Notes under the pieces: model-generated
Told to the model about the DNA's origin: nothing
What the model saw: only the letters and a program-made list of their open reading frames with translations
Database searches by the model: none
DNA from: Ornithinimicrobium cerasi
GTDB taxonomy: Bacteria; Actinomycetota; Actinomycetes; Actinomycetales; Dermatophilaceae
Direction: 5' to 3'
Assembly: GCF_003702705.1 (NCBI RefSeq)
Contig: NZ_QZMN01000001.1
Location: 124,001 to 188,000 of the forward strand
DNA: 64,000 nt
Position numbers and translations under genes: made by a program
Shown here: piece by piece, positions 34,673 through 43,517 of the stretch
How positions within the stretch are numbered: position 1 is the stretch's first letter
How the letters are laid out: each line of letters begins with the position of its first letter

Positions 34673-36751
34673 TCAGACCTCGAAGTTGCCCTCCTCGAGG
34701 CGCTCCTTCATCGTCGTCAGGAAGCGGGCGGCGTCCGCACCGTCCACGACCCGGTGGTCGTAGCTGATCGCCAGGTAGACCATGTCCCGGATCGCGATGG
34801 TCGAGCTGCCGTCCTCGTCCGTCACGACGACCGGCCGCTTGACGACGGCCCCGGTGCCGAGGATGGCGACGTTCGGCATGTTGATGATCGGCGTGTCGAA
34901 CAGCGCACCGCGGGAGCCGGTGTTGGTCAGCGTGAAGGTGCCACCGGACAGCTCGTCCGGGGTGACCTTGTTGTCACGCGTCCGCTCCGCCAGGTCGGCG
35001 ATCTTGCGGGCCAGCCCGGCGATGTTGAGGTCGCCGGCGTCCTTGATGACCGGGACGAGCAGGCCGCGCGGGGTGTCGACCGCGACACCGAGGTGCTCGG
35101 CGGCGTGGTAGACGATCGTGTCGTCCTCCACGCTGGCGTTGACGATCGGGTGCGCCTTGAGCGCCTCGATCACGGCCATCGCGAAGAACGGCATGAACGA
35201 GAGCTTGACGCCCTCGCGCTGGACGAAGTCGTTCTTCGTCCGGTTCCGCAGCCGGGCCACCTTGGTGACGTCGACCTCCACGACCGTCGTCAGCTGCGCC
35301 GAGCTCTGCAGCGACTCGACCATGCGCGTCGCGATGACCTTGCGCAGGCGCGACATCTTCTCGGTGGTGCCGCGCTTGGCCGCGGCGTCACCGCCGGCGG
35401 CCGACCCGGAGGACGCAGCCGGGGCTGCGGCGGGCCCACCGCCGGCAGCCTGCTGGTCCCCGCCGGACGCCGGCTGGCCGGAGGCGGCCTGCTCCGACGG
35501 TGCCGGGGCGGCCTTCGCCGCCTCGGCAGCCTTGGCCGCGTCGAGCACGTCCTGCTTGCGGATGCGGCCACCGACCCCGGTGCCCTCGAGGGCGTTGAGG
35601 TCGACGCCGTGCTGCGCCGCGAGCTTGCGGACGAGCGGCGTGACGTAGGCGCTGACGTCCTGACCGCCCTGGGGGGCTGCGTCGCCGGACGCCTGGCCCT
35701 CGCCGGTGCCCTGGGCCTGTGCCTCGCTGGAGTCCTTGTGCGAGGTGCTGCCGTTGTCGGCCGACTCGGTGCCGATGCCCACGGCGGGCTCGGGCTCCTG
35801 CATGTCCGGAGCCTCGTCCTCCTTGGCCGTCGACTCCTGGGCGGCGGCCTCGTGCAGCTCCTGCTCGCCCCCGAGGTCCTCCTCGGACGCGTCGGCCGGG
35901 GCGTCGTCGGCGGTCGGGGCCTGGGACTGGGACTCCCCGGTCGAGCCTGTCTCGTCCGACGAGTCCTGCGCGGGGGCCTGGTCGGTCGACGACGCGTCGG
36001 CGCCCTCGTCCGAACCGTCGGACCCGGAGCCGCCCGCCTCGCCGCCGACGACGCAGAGCTCGCCACCGACCTCGACGGTCTCGTCCTCGCCGGCGATGAT
36101 CTTCGTCAGCACGCCCGCGACGGGGGAGGGGACCTCGGTGTCGACCTTGTCGGTGGACACCTCCACGAGCGGCTCGTCGACCTCGACGGTGTCGCCCTCG
36201 GCCTTGAGCCAGCGGGTGATGGTGCCCTCGGTGACGGACTCGCCGAGCGCGGGCATCGTGACGGTCTCCCCGCCACCACCACCGCCACCGCTGCCGTCCG
36301 ACGACCCACCGGCGGACTCGCCGGAGGCCCCGGACTCCGGGCTCGGCGGCTCGTCCTCGGCACGCTGCTGGGCCGGCGCCTCGTCGGCCGCCTGCTCCGG
36401 CTGGTCGGCGCCGTCACCCTCGGCGGCGTCCTGGGCCGACGTGTCCTCGGCGGGCTCCTCCGGCTCCTCGGCCGCGGCACCCTCGTCGGAGCCGCCGGAC
36501 GACGACCCCTCGGACCCGTCCCCGATCACGCACAGCTCACCGCCGACCTCGACGGTGTCGTCCTCCTCGGCGAGGATCTCCTGCAGCACACCGGAGACAG
36601 GCGAGGGGATCTCCGTGTCGACCTTGTCGGTCGAGACCTCCACCAGCGGCTCGTCGACCTCGACGGTGTCACCGATGCTCTTGAGCCAGCGGGTGACGGT
36701 CCCCTCGGTGACGGACTCACCGAGGGCCGGCATCGTTACGCGTTCCGACAT
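34673..36751 (-). CDS. sucB: Dihydrolipoamide acyltransferase (E2), two lipoyl domains
   Basis: 692 residues. Lipoyl domains lie at about 1-78 and 165-245, each with the modified Lys in [11 protein letters not shown]. Long acidic Glu/Asp/Ser/Ala linkers separate them. The E1/E3-binding domain is at about 380-420 ([28 protein letters not shown]). The catalytic domain (about 465-692) ends with the active-site [15 protein letters not shown]. It is usually annotated SucB, but in mycobacteria the corresponding protein (DlaT) is the E2 of pyruvate dehydrogenase; the sequence alone does not decide. Downstream of lpd on the same strand, 72 bases apart. Confidence 0.95.
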   Translation of the reverse strand: MSERVTMPALGESVTEGTVTRWLKSIGDTVEVDEPLVEVSTDKVDTEIPSPVSGVLQEILAEEDDTVEVGGELCVIGDGSEGSSSGGSDEGAAAEEPEEPAEDTSAQDAAEGDGADQPEQAADEAPAQQRAEDEPPSPESGASGESAGGSSDGSGGGGGGGETVTMPALGESVTEGTITRWLKAEGDTVEVDEPLVEVSTDKVDTEVPSPVAGVLTKIIAGEDETVEVGGELCVVGGEAGGSGSDGSDEGADASSTDQAPAQDSSDETGSTGESQSQAPTADDAPADASEEDLGGEQELHEAAAQESTAKEDEAPDMQEPEPAVGIGTESADNGSTSHKDSSEAQAQGTGEGQASGDAAPQGGQDVSAYVTPLVRKLAAQHGVDLNALEGTGVGGRIRKQDVLDAAKAAEAAKAAPAPSEQAASGQPASGGDQQAAGGGPAAAPAASSGSAAGGDAAAKRGTTEKMSRLRKVIATRMVESLQSSAQLTTVVEVDVTKVARLRNRTKNDFVQREGVKLSFMPFFAMAVIEALKAHPIVNASVEDDTIVYHAAEHLGVAVDTPRGLLVPVIKDAGDLNIAGLARKIADLAERTRDNKVTPDELSGGTFTLTNTGSRGALFDTPIINMPNVAILGTGAVVKRPVVVTDEDGSSTIAIRDMVYLAISYDHRVVDGADAARFLTTMKERLEEGNFEV

Positions 36752-36823
36752 GTCTGTAACTCTCTCCTCGTCCGGGGATTGGCAGTCTATGCGTGAATCT
36801 TCGCTCGGGTCAGGGCCAGCGGC

Positions 36824-38203
36824 TCAGGCGTGGGCGTGCAGCGGCTTCCCCGCCAGGGCCAGGTGCGCCTCGCCGAGGGCCTCGTTCTGCGTGGGGTGGG
36901 CGTGCACGAACTGCGCCACGTCCTCCGGCAGCGCCTCCCACCCGACGATGAGCTGAGCCTCGCCGATCTGCTCGCCCATCCGGGCGCCGACCATGTGGAC
37001 GCCGACGACCGGACCCTGCGGACCGGAGCGCACCAGCTTGACGAACCCGGCCGTGCCGAGGATCTGCGACTTGCCGTTGCCGCCCAGGTTGTACTCGTAG
37101 ACCGAGACGTCGTCGCCGAACTTGTCCCGCGCCTCCTGCTCGGTGAGACCCACGGTCGCGATCTCGGGGTCGGAGTAGGTGACCTTGGGGATGAGGACGT
37201 CGTCGACCGGCACGGGATCGAGCCCGGCCAGGTCCTCGGCCACGAAGATGCCGTGCGCGAAACCGCGGTGGGCCAGCTGCGGGCCGGGCACGATGTCCCC
37301 GACCGCGCGGACGCCGTCCACGGAGGTGCGCAGCCGCGCGTCGGTGGTCACGAAGCCACGCTCCGTCACGACGCCCGCCTCCTCGTAGCCGAGGTCGGCG
37401 GTCCGGGGCCCCCGGCCGACCGCCACGAGCAGCAGGTCCGCCTCCAGCACCTCGCCGCCCTCGAGCTCGACGCGGACGCCGTCGTCCGACTGCGTCGCCG
37501 AGGCGACCTTCACCCCGGTGCGGACGGAGATCTTGCGCTTCTTGAACCCTCGCTCCAGCGCCTTGGAGATGGCGGGGTCCTCCACCGCCACGAGCCGGTC
37601 GAGCGCCTCGACGACCGTCACCTCCGCGCCGAAGCTGCGCATGACCGAGGCGAACTCCACCCCGATGACACCCCCGCCCAGGACGATGATCCGCCCCGGG
37701 ACCTCGTCCAGCTCCAGCGCCTCGTCGCTGGTCATGATCCGCCCGCCGATCTCGACGCCGGGCAGGGTGCGGGCGTAGGACCCGGTGGCCAGGACCACCG
37801 TGCGACCGACGAGCTCCCGGTCACCGACGCTCACCGTCGTCGCCGACGCCAGCCGGCCCTCGCCCTCGACGTAGGTGATCCCGTCCGCCGCCTTCACCAG
37901 ACCCTGCAGCCCCTTGTACAGCCGGCCGACGACGCCGTCCTTGTAGGTGTGGACGGCCGGCATGTCGATCCCGCCCAGGGTGGCGAGCACGCCATACCTC
38001 GACCCGTCACGCACGCTGTCGGCGACCTCGGCCGAGTGCAGCAGCGCCTTGGTGGGGATGCAGCCCCGGTGCAGGCAGGTGCCGCCGAGCTTGTCCTTCT
38101 CCACGAGGGCGACCCTCTGCCCGAGCTGCGCGGCGCGCAGCGCGCAGGCGTACCCGCCGCTGCCGGCACCCAGGATGACGATGTCGAACTCTTCCGCAGG
38201 CAT
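36824..38203 (-). CDS. lpd: Dihydrolipoyl dehydrogenase (E3)
   Basis: FAD-dependent enzyme that reoxidises the lipoyl group using NAD. 459 residues from ATG 38203; a longer upstream frame is open but lacks family similarity. FAD motif ILGAGSGGYACALRAAQLG, redox disulfide GGTCLHRGCIPTKALLH, NAD motif VLGGGVIGVEFA, and the active-site His/Glu pair in VHAHPTQNEALGEA. Part of a two-gene group with sucB, giving E3 and E2 of 2-oxoacid dehydrogenase complexes. Confidence 0.97.
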   Translation of the reverse strand: MPAEEFDIVILGAGSGGYACALRAAQLGQRVALVEKDKLGGTCLHRGCIPTKALLHSAEVADSVRDGSRYGVLATLGGIDMPAVHTYKDGVVGRLYKGLQGLVKAADGITYVEGEGRLASATTVSVGDRELVGRTVVLATGSYARTLPGVEIGGRIMTSDEALELDEVPGRIIVLGGGVIGVEFASVMRSFGAEVTVVEALDRLVAVEDPAISKALERGFKKRKISVRTGVKVASATQSDDGVRVELEGGEVLEADLLLVAVGRGPRTADLGYEEAGVVTERGFVTTDARLRTSVDGVRAVGDIVPGPQLAHRGFAHGIFVAEDLAGLDPVPVDDVLIPKVTYSDPEIATVGLTEQEARDKFGDDVSVYEYNLGGNGKSQILGTAGFVKLVRSGPQGPVVGVHMVGARMGEQIGEAQLIVGWEALPEDVAQFVHAHPTQNEALGEAHLALAGKPLHAHA

Positions 38204-38317
38204 GGCGGCAATCCTGCCACCACGGGGGCCGGGCGGACACGTCGGGGCAGACGGGCACCCGGGTGGCGCCGGCACGGCATACCGGGGATAAGGCGGTGAC
38301 AAGCACGGGGTGACGTG

Positions 38318-38334
38318 CGACAGTAGAACTGTCG
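38318..38334. promoter_or_regulatory. Dyad in the DUF5302 promoter region
   Basis: CGACAGT-AGA-ACTGTCG is a 17-bp palindrome ending 28 bases before the DUF5302 start. TAGAAC inside it could be the -10 box, so it may be an operator. No named regulator can be assigned. Confidence 0.4.
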
Positions 38335-38361
38335 TTGTCCCCGAGAGAGAGGAGGTCGCCC

Positions 38362-38541
38362 GTGAGTGATTCTCCGGCCACGGAAGACGTCAAGGCGAAG
38401 TTCCGTGAGGCCCTGGCCAGGAAGCGCGCCCATGGAGGGAGCGACGTCTCGGACAACACCGAGCACGGCAAGGTCGCCGGCAGGTCCGGCGCCAAGACCT
38501 CCGCGGCGCAGCAGATGTTCAGGCGCAAGAGCGGCGGCTGA
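38362..38541 (+). CDS. DUF5302 small protein
   Basis: 59 residues from GTG 38362, with AGAGAGGAGG upstream. The ends match the family: MSDSPATEDVKAKFREALARK at the start and a basic AQQMFRRKSGG at the end, with a polar, probably disordered middle. Function unknown; small, highly charged, widespread in actinobacteria. Followed by a strong terminator and the convergent pepA. Confidence 0.85.
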   Translation: MSDSPATEDVKAKFREALARKRAHGGSDVSDNTEHGKVAGRSGAKTSAAQQMFRRKSGG

Positions 38542-38564
38542 GCCCGACGAACTCCTGACGGAGG

Positions 38565-38600
38565 CGAGGGGCACCTTCCCGGTCGGGAAGGTGCCCCTCG
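38565..38600. terminator. Bidirectional terminator between DUF5302 and pepA
   Basis: A perfect 16-bp stem, CGAGGGGCACCTTCCC with GGGAAGGTGCCCCTCG, and a GGTC loop. Confidence 0.85.
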
Positions 38601-38628
38601 TCCGTGCTCCGGGGGTATGCCGTCGGCG

Positions 38629-40152
38629 TCAGGAGGCGTAGGAGCGGGCCAGCGCCACCAGGGTGCGCACCGCCGCCCCCGTGCCGCCCTTGGGCGAGTA
38701 GCCCCAGGCCGCCTTGTCGTTGTAGGCCGGACCGGCGATGTCGAGGTGCGCCCAGGGGATGCTCGGCGCGTCGTCGCCCTCGCCCTTCCGGCCGACGAAC
38801 TCGCGCAGGAAGGTCGCCGCCACGCTGGCGCCCGCCGAGCGCTCGCCGGTGTGCTTGAGGTCGGCGACGTGGGTGTCGAGGCTGGGGCGGATCTCCTCCG
38901 GCAGCGGCAGCGGCCAGGAGGTGTCGCCGACCTCGTTGCCGAGGCGGGTGACCGTCTCGCGCAGCTCGTCGTCGTTGCTCATCACGCCGGTGGTGCGGTC
39001 GCCGAGGGCGATGATGCACGCCCCCGTGAGGGTCGCCACGTCGACGATCGCGTCCGGCTGCTGCTCGCTCGCCAGCGCCAGACCGTCGGCCATGATGAGG
39101 CGGCCCTCGGCGTCGGTGTTGATGATCTCGACGGTGCGCCCGCCGCGCATGGTGACCACGTCACCGGGGCGCTGGGCCAGGTCGCCGGTCATGTTCTCCG
39201 CCAGGCACAGGTAGGCCGTGACCCGCACCGGCAGCCCCAGCTCGGCGATCGCCAGCACGGCGGCCGCCGTGGCGGCCGCGCCGGCCATGTCCATCTTCAT
39301 GGTGATCATCGACGCGCCCGGCTTGATGCACAGGCCGCCGGAGTCGAAGGTGATGCCCTTGCCCACGAGCGCGAGGTGCGCGCCGGCCCCCTCCGGCGCG
39401 TAGCGCAGGGTGACGAGCCGAGGTCCGCGCGCCGAACCCTGCCCGACGCCGACGATGCCCCCGCAGCCCTCCTGCACGAGGCGCTCCGGGTCCCACACCT
39501 CGACCTCGACGGCGGTGCCGGAGGCGCGCTCGGTGACAGAGGTCGCCAGGGACTCGGGGTAGAGACGGTTCGGCGGGGTGTTGACGAGGTCGCGGGCGTA
39601 GCGGACCGCGTCCACGACCGCGGTGGTGGCCGCGCCCAGCGCCTGCGCCTCCCCGGCGGCGACACCCGTCACCACGGCCTCGCCCAGCGGCGTCTTGGCC
39701 GACGTCGCCTTGCCGACCCCGTGGTCCTCGGTGAAGGTGTAGGCGCCCAGCGCGGCGCCCTCGGCCACGGCCGCGGCCTCCTCGGGGGAGGCCTGGCCCA
39801 GAGCGAGCACGGCGCTGCCCCGGCCGGTGAGGGCTCGCGCGGCGACCCCCGCGGCGCGGCGCAACCGCTCCAGGCGCGGCGCGGGCCCGCCCGACGGCAT
39901 ACCCGCGACCACCACGAGCGGGGCGGCGACACCGGGGACCCCGGCGAGGCGCACGACCTCCTCGGCCCCCGCCTCGCCGCCCATCGTCGCCAGGACCTGC
40001 TCGACGTGCTCGGCGGTGTCCCCGGACAGCCCGTGGCCGTCGACGAGGCGGACGGCGTCGCCGTCCTTGGTGGCGGCGAGGACGAGGACGTCGGCCGCCA
40101 GCTCCTCGGGGGAGTCGTCGGTGAAGCGGACGGTGGTGCGCGGCGCTGCCAT
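38629..40152 (-). CDS. pepA: Leucyl aminopeptidase (M17)
   Basis: 507 residues, the usual size. The N-terminal macro-like domain (1-170) is followed by the catalytic domain with the metal ligands in LVGKGITFDSGGLCIKP, MKMDMAGAA and the signature NTDAEGRLIMADGL. It releases N-terminal residues from peptides using two metal ions in the cytoplasm and forms hexamers. Divergent from gcvT; the 77-base intergenic region shows no riboswitch. Confidence 0.96.
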   Translation of the reverse strand: MAAPRTTVRFTDDSPEELAADVLVLAATKDGDAVRLVDGHGLSGDTAEHVEQVLATMGGEAGAEEVVRLAGVPGVAAPLVVVAGMPSGGPAPRLERLRRAAGVAARALTGRGSAVLALGQASPEEAAAVAEGAALGAYTFTEDHGVGKATSAKTPLGEAVVTGVAAGEAQALGAATTAVVDAVRYARDLVNTPPNRLYPESLATSVTERASGTAVEVEVWDPERLVQEGCGGIVGVGQGSARGPRLVTLRYAPEGAGAHLALVGKGITFDSGGLCIKPGASMITMKMDMAGAAATAAAVLAIAELGLPVRVTAYLCLAENMTGDLAQRPGDVVTMRGGRTVEIINTDAEGRLIMADGLALASEQQPDAIVDVATLTGACIIALGDRTTGVMSNDDELRETVTRLGNEVGDTSWPLPLPEEIRPSLDTHVADLKHTGERSAGASVAATFLREFVGRKGEGDDAPSIPWAHLDIAGPAYNDKAAWGYSPKGGTGAAVRTLVALARSYAS

Positions 40153-40229
40153 GGAAGTCCTTCGGTGTCAGGTCGTCGTCGATTCGCCCCCGAGACTAGG
40201 CCAAACCCGGTGGGACTACCCTCGCACCC

Positions 40230-41336
40230 ATGAGCGAGCACACGACGAAGACGTCCCCGCTGCACGAGAGGCACACGGCGCTGGGCGCGAAGATGGCCGA
40301 CTTCAGCGGCTGGTCGATGCCGATCGAGTATCCCAGCGGCGGTGTCGTCGCCGAGCACACGGCGGTGCGCGAGCGGGTCGGGCTCTTCGACGTCTCGCAC
40401 CTGGGCAACGCGCAGGTCTCCGGCCCGGGCGCCAAGGACTTCCTCAACGCCTGCTTCACCAACGACCTCGACCGCATCGAGCCGGGCAAGGCGCAGTACA
40501 CGATGTGCTGCGACGAGGACGGCGGGGTGGTGGACGACCTCATCGCCTACCTGCGGGCCGACGACGACGTCCTACTCATCCCGAACGCCGCGAACACCGC
40601 CGAGGTGGTGCGCCGGCTCCGGGAGGCGGCCCCCGAGGGCATCACGATCGAGAACGTGCACGAGGACCACGCCATCCTCGCGCTGCAGGGCCCGCGCTCC
40701 GACGACGTCCTCGAGACGCTCGGCCTGCCCCACGGTCACGACTACATGAGCTTCGTCGACGCCGAGTGGGAGGGCCACCCGCTCACCGTGTGCCGCACCG
40801 GCTACACGGGCGAGCGCGGCTACGAGCTGGTCAGCGACGTCGCCGACGCCCCCGCCCTGTGGGACGCGATCATCGGGGCGATGGAACCGCACGCGGGTAT
40901 GCCGTGCGGGCTCGGCGCGCGCGACACGCTGCGCACCGAGATGGGCTACGCCCTGCACGGCAACGAGCTCTCGACGGAGATCACCCCCGTCATGGCCCGG
41001 ACGGGCTGGGCGGTCGGCTGGAAGAAGGAGAGCTTCTGGGGCAAGGAGGCGCTCCTCGCGCAGCGCGAGGCCAAGGAGAGCCGCCTGGCCGGCGGGTTGC
41101 TGGTGACCGGTCGCGGCATCCCGCGCGCCCACCAGAACGTGCTCGACGCCGAGGGCAACCAGGTCGGGGAGATCACCTCGGGCACCTTCTCGCCCACGCT
41201 CCGGCAGGGCATCGCGCTGGCCCTGCTCGACCGCGGGATCGAGGAGGGCGCCTCGGTGGTCATCGACGTGCGCGGCCGCCAGGTCGAGGCGCAGGTGAAG
41301 AAGCCGCCGTTCGTCGAGGGCGGCGCCAGCAGCTGA
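40230..41336 (+). CDS. gcvT: Glycine cleavage system T protein (aminomethyltransferase)
   Basis: 368 residues from an ATG. Typical start (LHERHTALGAKMADFSGWSMPIEY), folate-site Asp region (GLFDVSHLGNAQVSGPGAKDFL), and the C-terminal domain with ARDTLRTEMGYALHGNEL and GEITSGTFSPTLRQGIAL. It takes the aminomethyl group from the lipoyl H-protein and makes methylene-tetrahydrofolate and ammonia. The other gcv genes are not in the window. Its dependence on lipoylated H protein links it to lipA and lipB. Confidence 0.95.
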   Translation: MSEHTTKTSPLHERHTALGAKMADFSGWSMPIEYPSGGVVAEHTAVRERVGLFDVSHLGNAQVSGPGAKDFLNACFTNDLDRIEPGKAQYTMCCDEDGGVVDDLIAYLRADDDVLLIPNAANTAEVVRRLREAAPEGITIENVHEDHAILALQGPRSDDVLETLGLPHGHDYMSFVDAEWEGHPLTVCRTGYTGERGYELVSDVADAPALWDAIIGAMEPHAGMPCGLGARDTLRTEMGYALHGNELSTEITPVMARTGWAVGWKKESFWGKEALLAQREAKESRLAGGLLVTGRGIPRAHQNVLDAEGNQVGEITSGTFSPTLRQGIALALLDRGIEEGASVVIDVRGRQVEAQVKKPPFVEGGASS

Positions 41337-41362
41337 GGCCCGCCGCGGCATACCCCTCGCGG

Positions 41363-42175
41363 TCAGCCCGCCGCGGACGACTCGTGGGCGTGGAGCCAGT
41401 GGACCGCCTCGGTCCGGCTCTGCGCGCCGATTCGCTCGAAGCCGTGCTCCAGGTGCTTGCGCACCGTGCCCTCGGAGATGCCCAGCATGCGACCGATGCG
41501 CTTGTTGGGCAGGCCGAGCGCGACGAGGTGCAGGATCTCCGTCTGCCGCTGGGTGAGGACCGCCGCGGCGTCGCGGGCCGGGGCCCCTGCCACCTCTGCC
41601 CGCACGGCCTGGAGCAGGGGGAGCAGGTGCGGCTGGAGCAGCTCCATCAGGGTCAGCTCCCGCAGCCCGAAGGCGGGGGCGGTCTCGCGCGCCGTCAGGA
41701 TCCGCAGGCTGCTGCCTCCGCCGGCCGGGTAGGCCAGCAGGAGCGAGTCGACGCACCTGAGGTAGTCGATCTGCACCGGGTGGGCGGCCCACTCGCTCGC
41801 GCTGAAGAACATCCGGGTCGTGCTGAGCTGCGCGCGGCCGGTCCGGTCCACCAGGCTGCAGGGCAGCTGCCACCAGTACTTCATGATCGTGTCCGGCGGG
41901 TTCTGGCGGTCGTACTCGGCGATCTGCTCCTCGTCCAGCGCCACGTGCTCGCCGGCGACGCTCGCCTGGACGTAGGAGCGGTGCATGCTCTCGGGCCGCC
42001 CGACGTGCATCTCCTGGAAGGAGATCCCGTCCACGCGCAGGAGCACCTCGAGCAGGTCGAGGACCTCGTAGGCGACCTCGACCGGGCCGACACCGGCCCC
42101 GTGGCCCGGCCGCAGCAGAGCGAGGATGTCTCGCAGCGTGCGCAGGTCTGCTGCCGTGACGCCGACCTCGGCCAT
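41363..42175 (-). CDS. LuxR-family regulator, paralogue 2 of a tandem pair
   Basis: 270 residues from ATG 42175. The N-terminal ~195 residues are an unrecognised sensor domain with a WWQLPCSLVDRTGRAQLSTT motif and LRELTLMELLQPHLLPLL leading into the DNA-binding part. The HTH (about 205-260) reads LTQRQTEILHLVALGLPNKRI with TVRKHLEHGFERIGAQSRTE. No receiver Asp. It is 26 bases downstream of its paralogue (42202-43068), so the pair form an operon from one promoter. The two share the same layout and many identical positions; they arose by duplication. Confidence 0.82.
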   Translation of the reverse strand: MAEVGVTAADLRTLRDILALLRPGHGAGVGPVEVAYEVLDLLEVLLRVDGISFQEMHVGRPESMHRSYVQASVAGEHVALDEEQIAEYDRQNPPDTIMKYWWQLPCSLVDRTGRAQLSTTRMFFSASEWAAHPVQIDYLRCVDSLLLAYPAGGGSSLRILTARETAPAFGLRELTLMELLQPHLLPLLQAVRAEVAGAPARDAAAVLTQRQTEILHLVALGLPNKRIGRMLGISEGTVRKHLEHGFERIGAQSRTEAVHWLHAHESSAAG

Positions 42176-42201
42176 GACGCCTCCTGTGGCGTGGGTTGTC
42201 T

Positions 42202-43068
42202 TCAGGGTAGGTCCGGTGCCTGGCGGTCGGGCCTGCCCGGCTCGGCAGACACCGCACGCTGCGCACCGGACTCCTCCTCGTGGATGAGGTGCACCGCCTC
42301 GGTCCGGCTCTGCACACCGAGGCGGGCGTAGGCGTTCTCCAGGTGCTTGCGCACCGTCGCCTCCGAGATCCCGAGGTACTGGCCGATCCGTCGGTTGGGC
42401 AGGCCGAGGGCGACCAGCCGGAGGATGCTGCGCTGCCGCTCCGTCACGGGTGGGTGCGGCGGCGGGTCGGTCGCCCCGTCGTGCTCGGCGACGGCGGCGG
42501 CGAGCAGCGGGGGCAGGTGCGGCAGGAGCAGCTCGGCCAGGGTCAGCTCCCGAGGCCCGAAGGGCCGGCCGTGCGCCCGGCCGAGAAGGACGCGCAACGA
42601 CCGACCGTCGCCGCACACGTGCGCGAGGAGCATCTCGTCCGCCAGGTGCAGGCACTCGAGGTTGACGGGGTGGGTGGCCCACTCCCGCTCGCCGAAGTGG
42701 GTGCGGAGTGAGCTCACCCCGTCGCGGCCGGTGCGGTCCGGCAGGCTGCACGGCAGCTCCCACCAGAAGCGCCCGATGACCTCGGCGGTCGGGTGGGGTT
42801 GCAGGGTGCCCAGGGTCCGCCCGTCCAGCAGCCCCCGATCCCCCTGCTCGACGCTCTGGGCATGCCGGAGGACGGGCCGACCCCCAGACCTGGTGCTGAG
42901 GTGCTGGGCCTGGAAGTGGGCGAAGTCGCACCCGAGGAGGCTCTCCAGGGCCCCCAGCACCTGGTAGGTGGACTCGGTGGCCGACGCCCCGCAGCGCTCC
43001 GGTCGCGTCATCGCGACGACGTCGCGGAGCAGCGCGAGGTGCGAGCTCGTGACACCCGTCTGGTCCAT
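42202..43068 (-). CDS. LuxR-family regulator, paralogue 1 of a tandem pair
   Basis: 288 residues from ATG 43068. It has the same unrecognised sensor domain as its neighbour: WWELPCSLPDRTGRDGVSS, EREWATHPVNLECLHLADEML, RELTLAELLLPHLPPLL. The LuxR HTH contains VTERQRSILRLVALGLPNRRI and TVRKHLENAYARLGVQSRTE. The C-terminal tail is polar and 20 residues longer than in paralogue 2. It is divergent from a small secreted peptide gene; the intergenic region holds a symmetrical four-half-site dyad suitable for a dimeric or tetrameric regulator. Confidence 0.82.
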   Translation of the reverse strand: MDQTGVTSSHLALLRDVVAMTRPERCGASATESTYQVLGALESLLGCDFAHFQAQHLSTRSGGRPVLRHAQSVEQGDRGLLDGRTLGTLQPHPTAEVIGRFWWELPCSLPDRTGRDGVSSLRTHFGEREWATHPVNLECLHLADEMLLAHVCGDGRSLRVLLGRAHGRPFGPRELTLAELLLPHLPPLLAAAVAEHDGATDPPPHPPVTERQRSILRLVALGLPNRRIGQYLGISEATVRKHLENAYARLGVQSRTEAVHLIHEEESGAQRAVSAEPGRPDRQAPDLP

Positions 43069-43126
43069 CGCGACTCCCTGCGGCGGCCTGGTCCTCCAGC
43101 GTAGGACCGACCGGCGCGGGCACGCC

Positions 43127-43161
43127 ATACGCGGAACGGCGTAATGCGCCGAAGGTCGTAT
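43127..43161. promoter_or_regulatory. Four-half-site dyad in the luxR/peptide intergenic region
   Basis: ATACG-N5-CGGCG-TAATG-CGCCG-N5-CGTAT: two nested perfect inverted repeats, with centre-to-arm spacing the same on both sides. It lies 59 bases upstream of the LuxR gene start and 93 bases upstream of the peptide gene start. A plausible operator for the tandem LuxR regulators, controlling both directions. Binding is inference. Confidence 0.6.
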
Positions 43162-43254
43162 TCCGTGCCCGGAGGGAGGGGCGCGACAGTGGAGACAGCC
43201 CCGCAGCGACCGGACGTCAGGGAGCCGGGCCGGGGCGGTTCTCAAGGAGGAGAC

Positions 43255-43466
43255 ATGGACACTGGGCTTCGAACCAGGATCCTGACCGTGGTCGCCGCCG
43301 GCACCCTGCTCGGGCGCTCGGGGGCGTGGGAGCGGTGGCGTTCGCCGGGGACGTGGACACGGCCGCGAGCGACCCGACCACCTCGACGTGCACGTCGGGC
43401 AGCGGCGGGGTGGAGCTGCCCGCTCGGGGCATGGGCTTCGGCCTGACGGCTCACGCGGCGGAGTGA
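43255..43466 (+). pseudogene. Small secreted peptide gene with one-base frameshift
   Basis: An ideal start (ATG 43255 behind AAGGAGGAGAC) gives MDTGLRTRILTVVAAGTLLG and then a run of Arg/Trp that ends at TGA 43446. Restoring one base near 43313-43318 (CTCGGGCGCTC) opens a frame that ends at TGA 43464. The restored product has about 70 residues. It has a signal peptide (TVVAAGTLLGALGGVGAVAF), then AGDVDTAASDPTTSTC and VELPARGMGFGLTAHAAE. The restored frame is the better gene because it yields an export signal and a composition like other secreted peptides. The single-base loss sits in a G-rich run and might be a sequencing error. No similar peptide is known to me. Confidence 0.6.
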
Positions 43467-43479
43467 ACCACCGGCGCTC

Positions 43480-43515
43480 GGCGCACCCCGGCGGGACGTC
43501 CGCCCGGGGTGCGCC
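43480..43515. terminator. Terminator between peptide gene and cobU
   Basis: GGCGCACCCCGGCGG pairs with CCGCCCGGGGTGCGCC with one bulged base around a short loop, 13 bases past the peptide stop and next to the cobU stop. Serves the convergent genes. Confidence 0.75.
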
Positions 43516-43517
43516 GG

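Noticed and set aside
40153-40229. Glycine riboswitch upstream of gcvT
   Set aside because: The divergent gap is only 77 bases and shows no riboswitch core.
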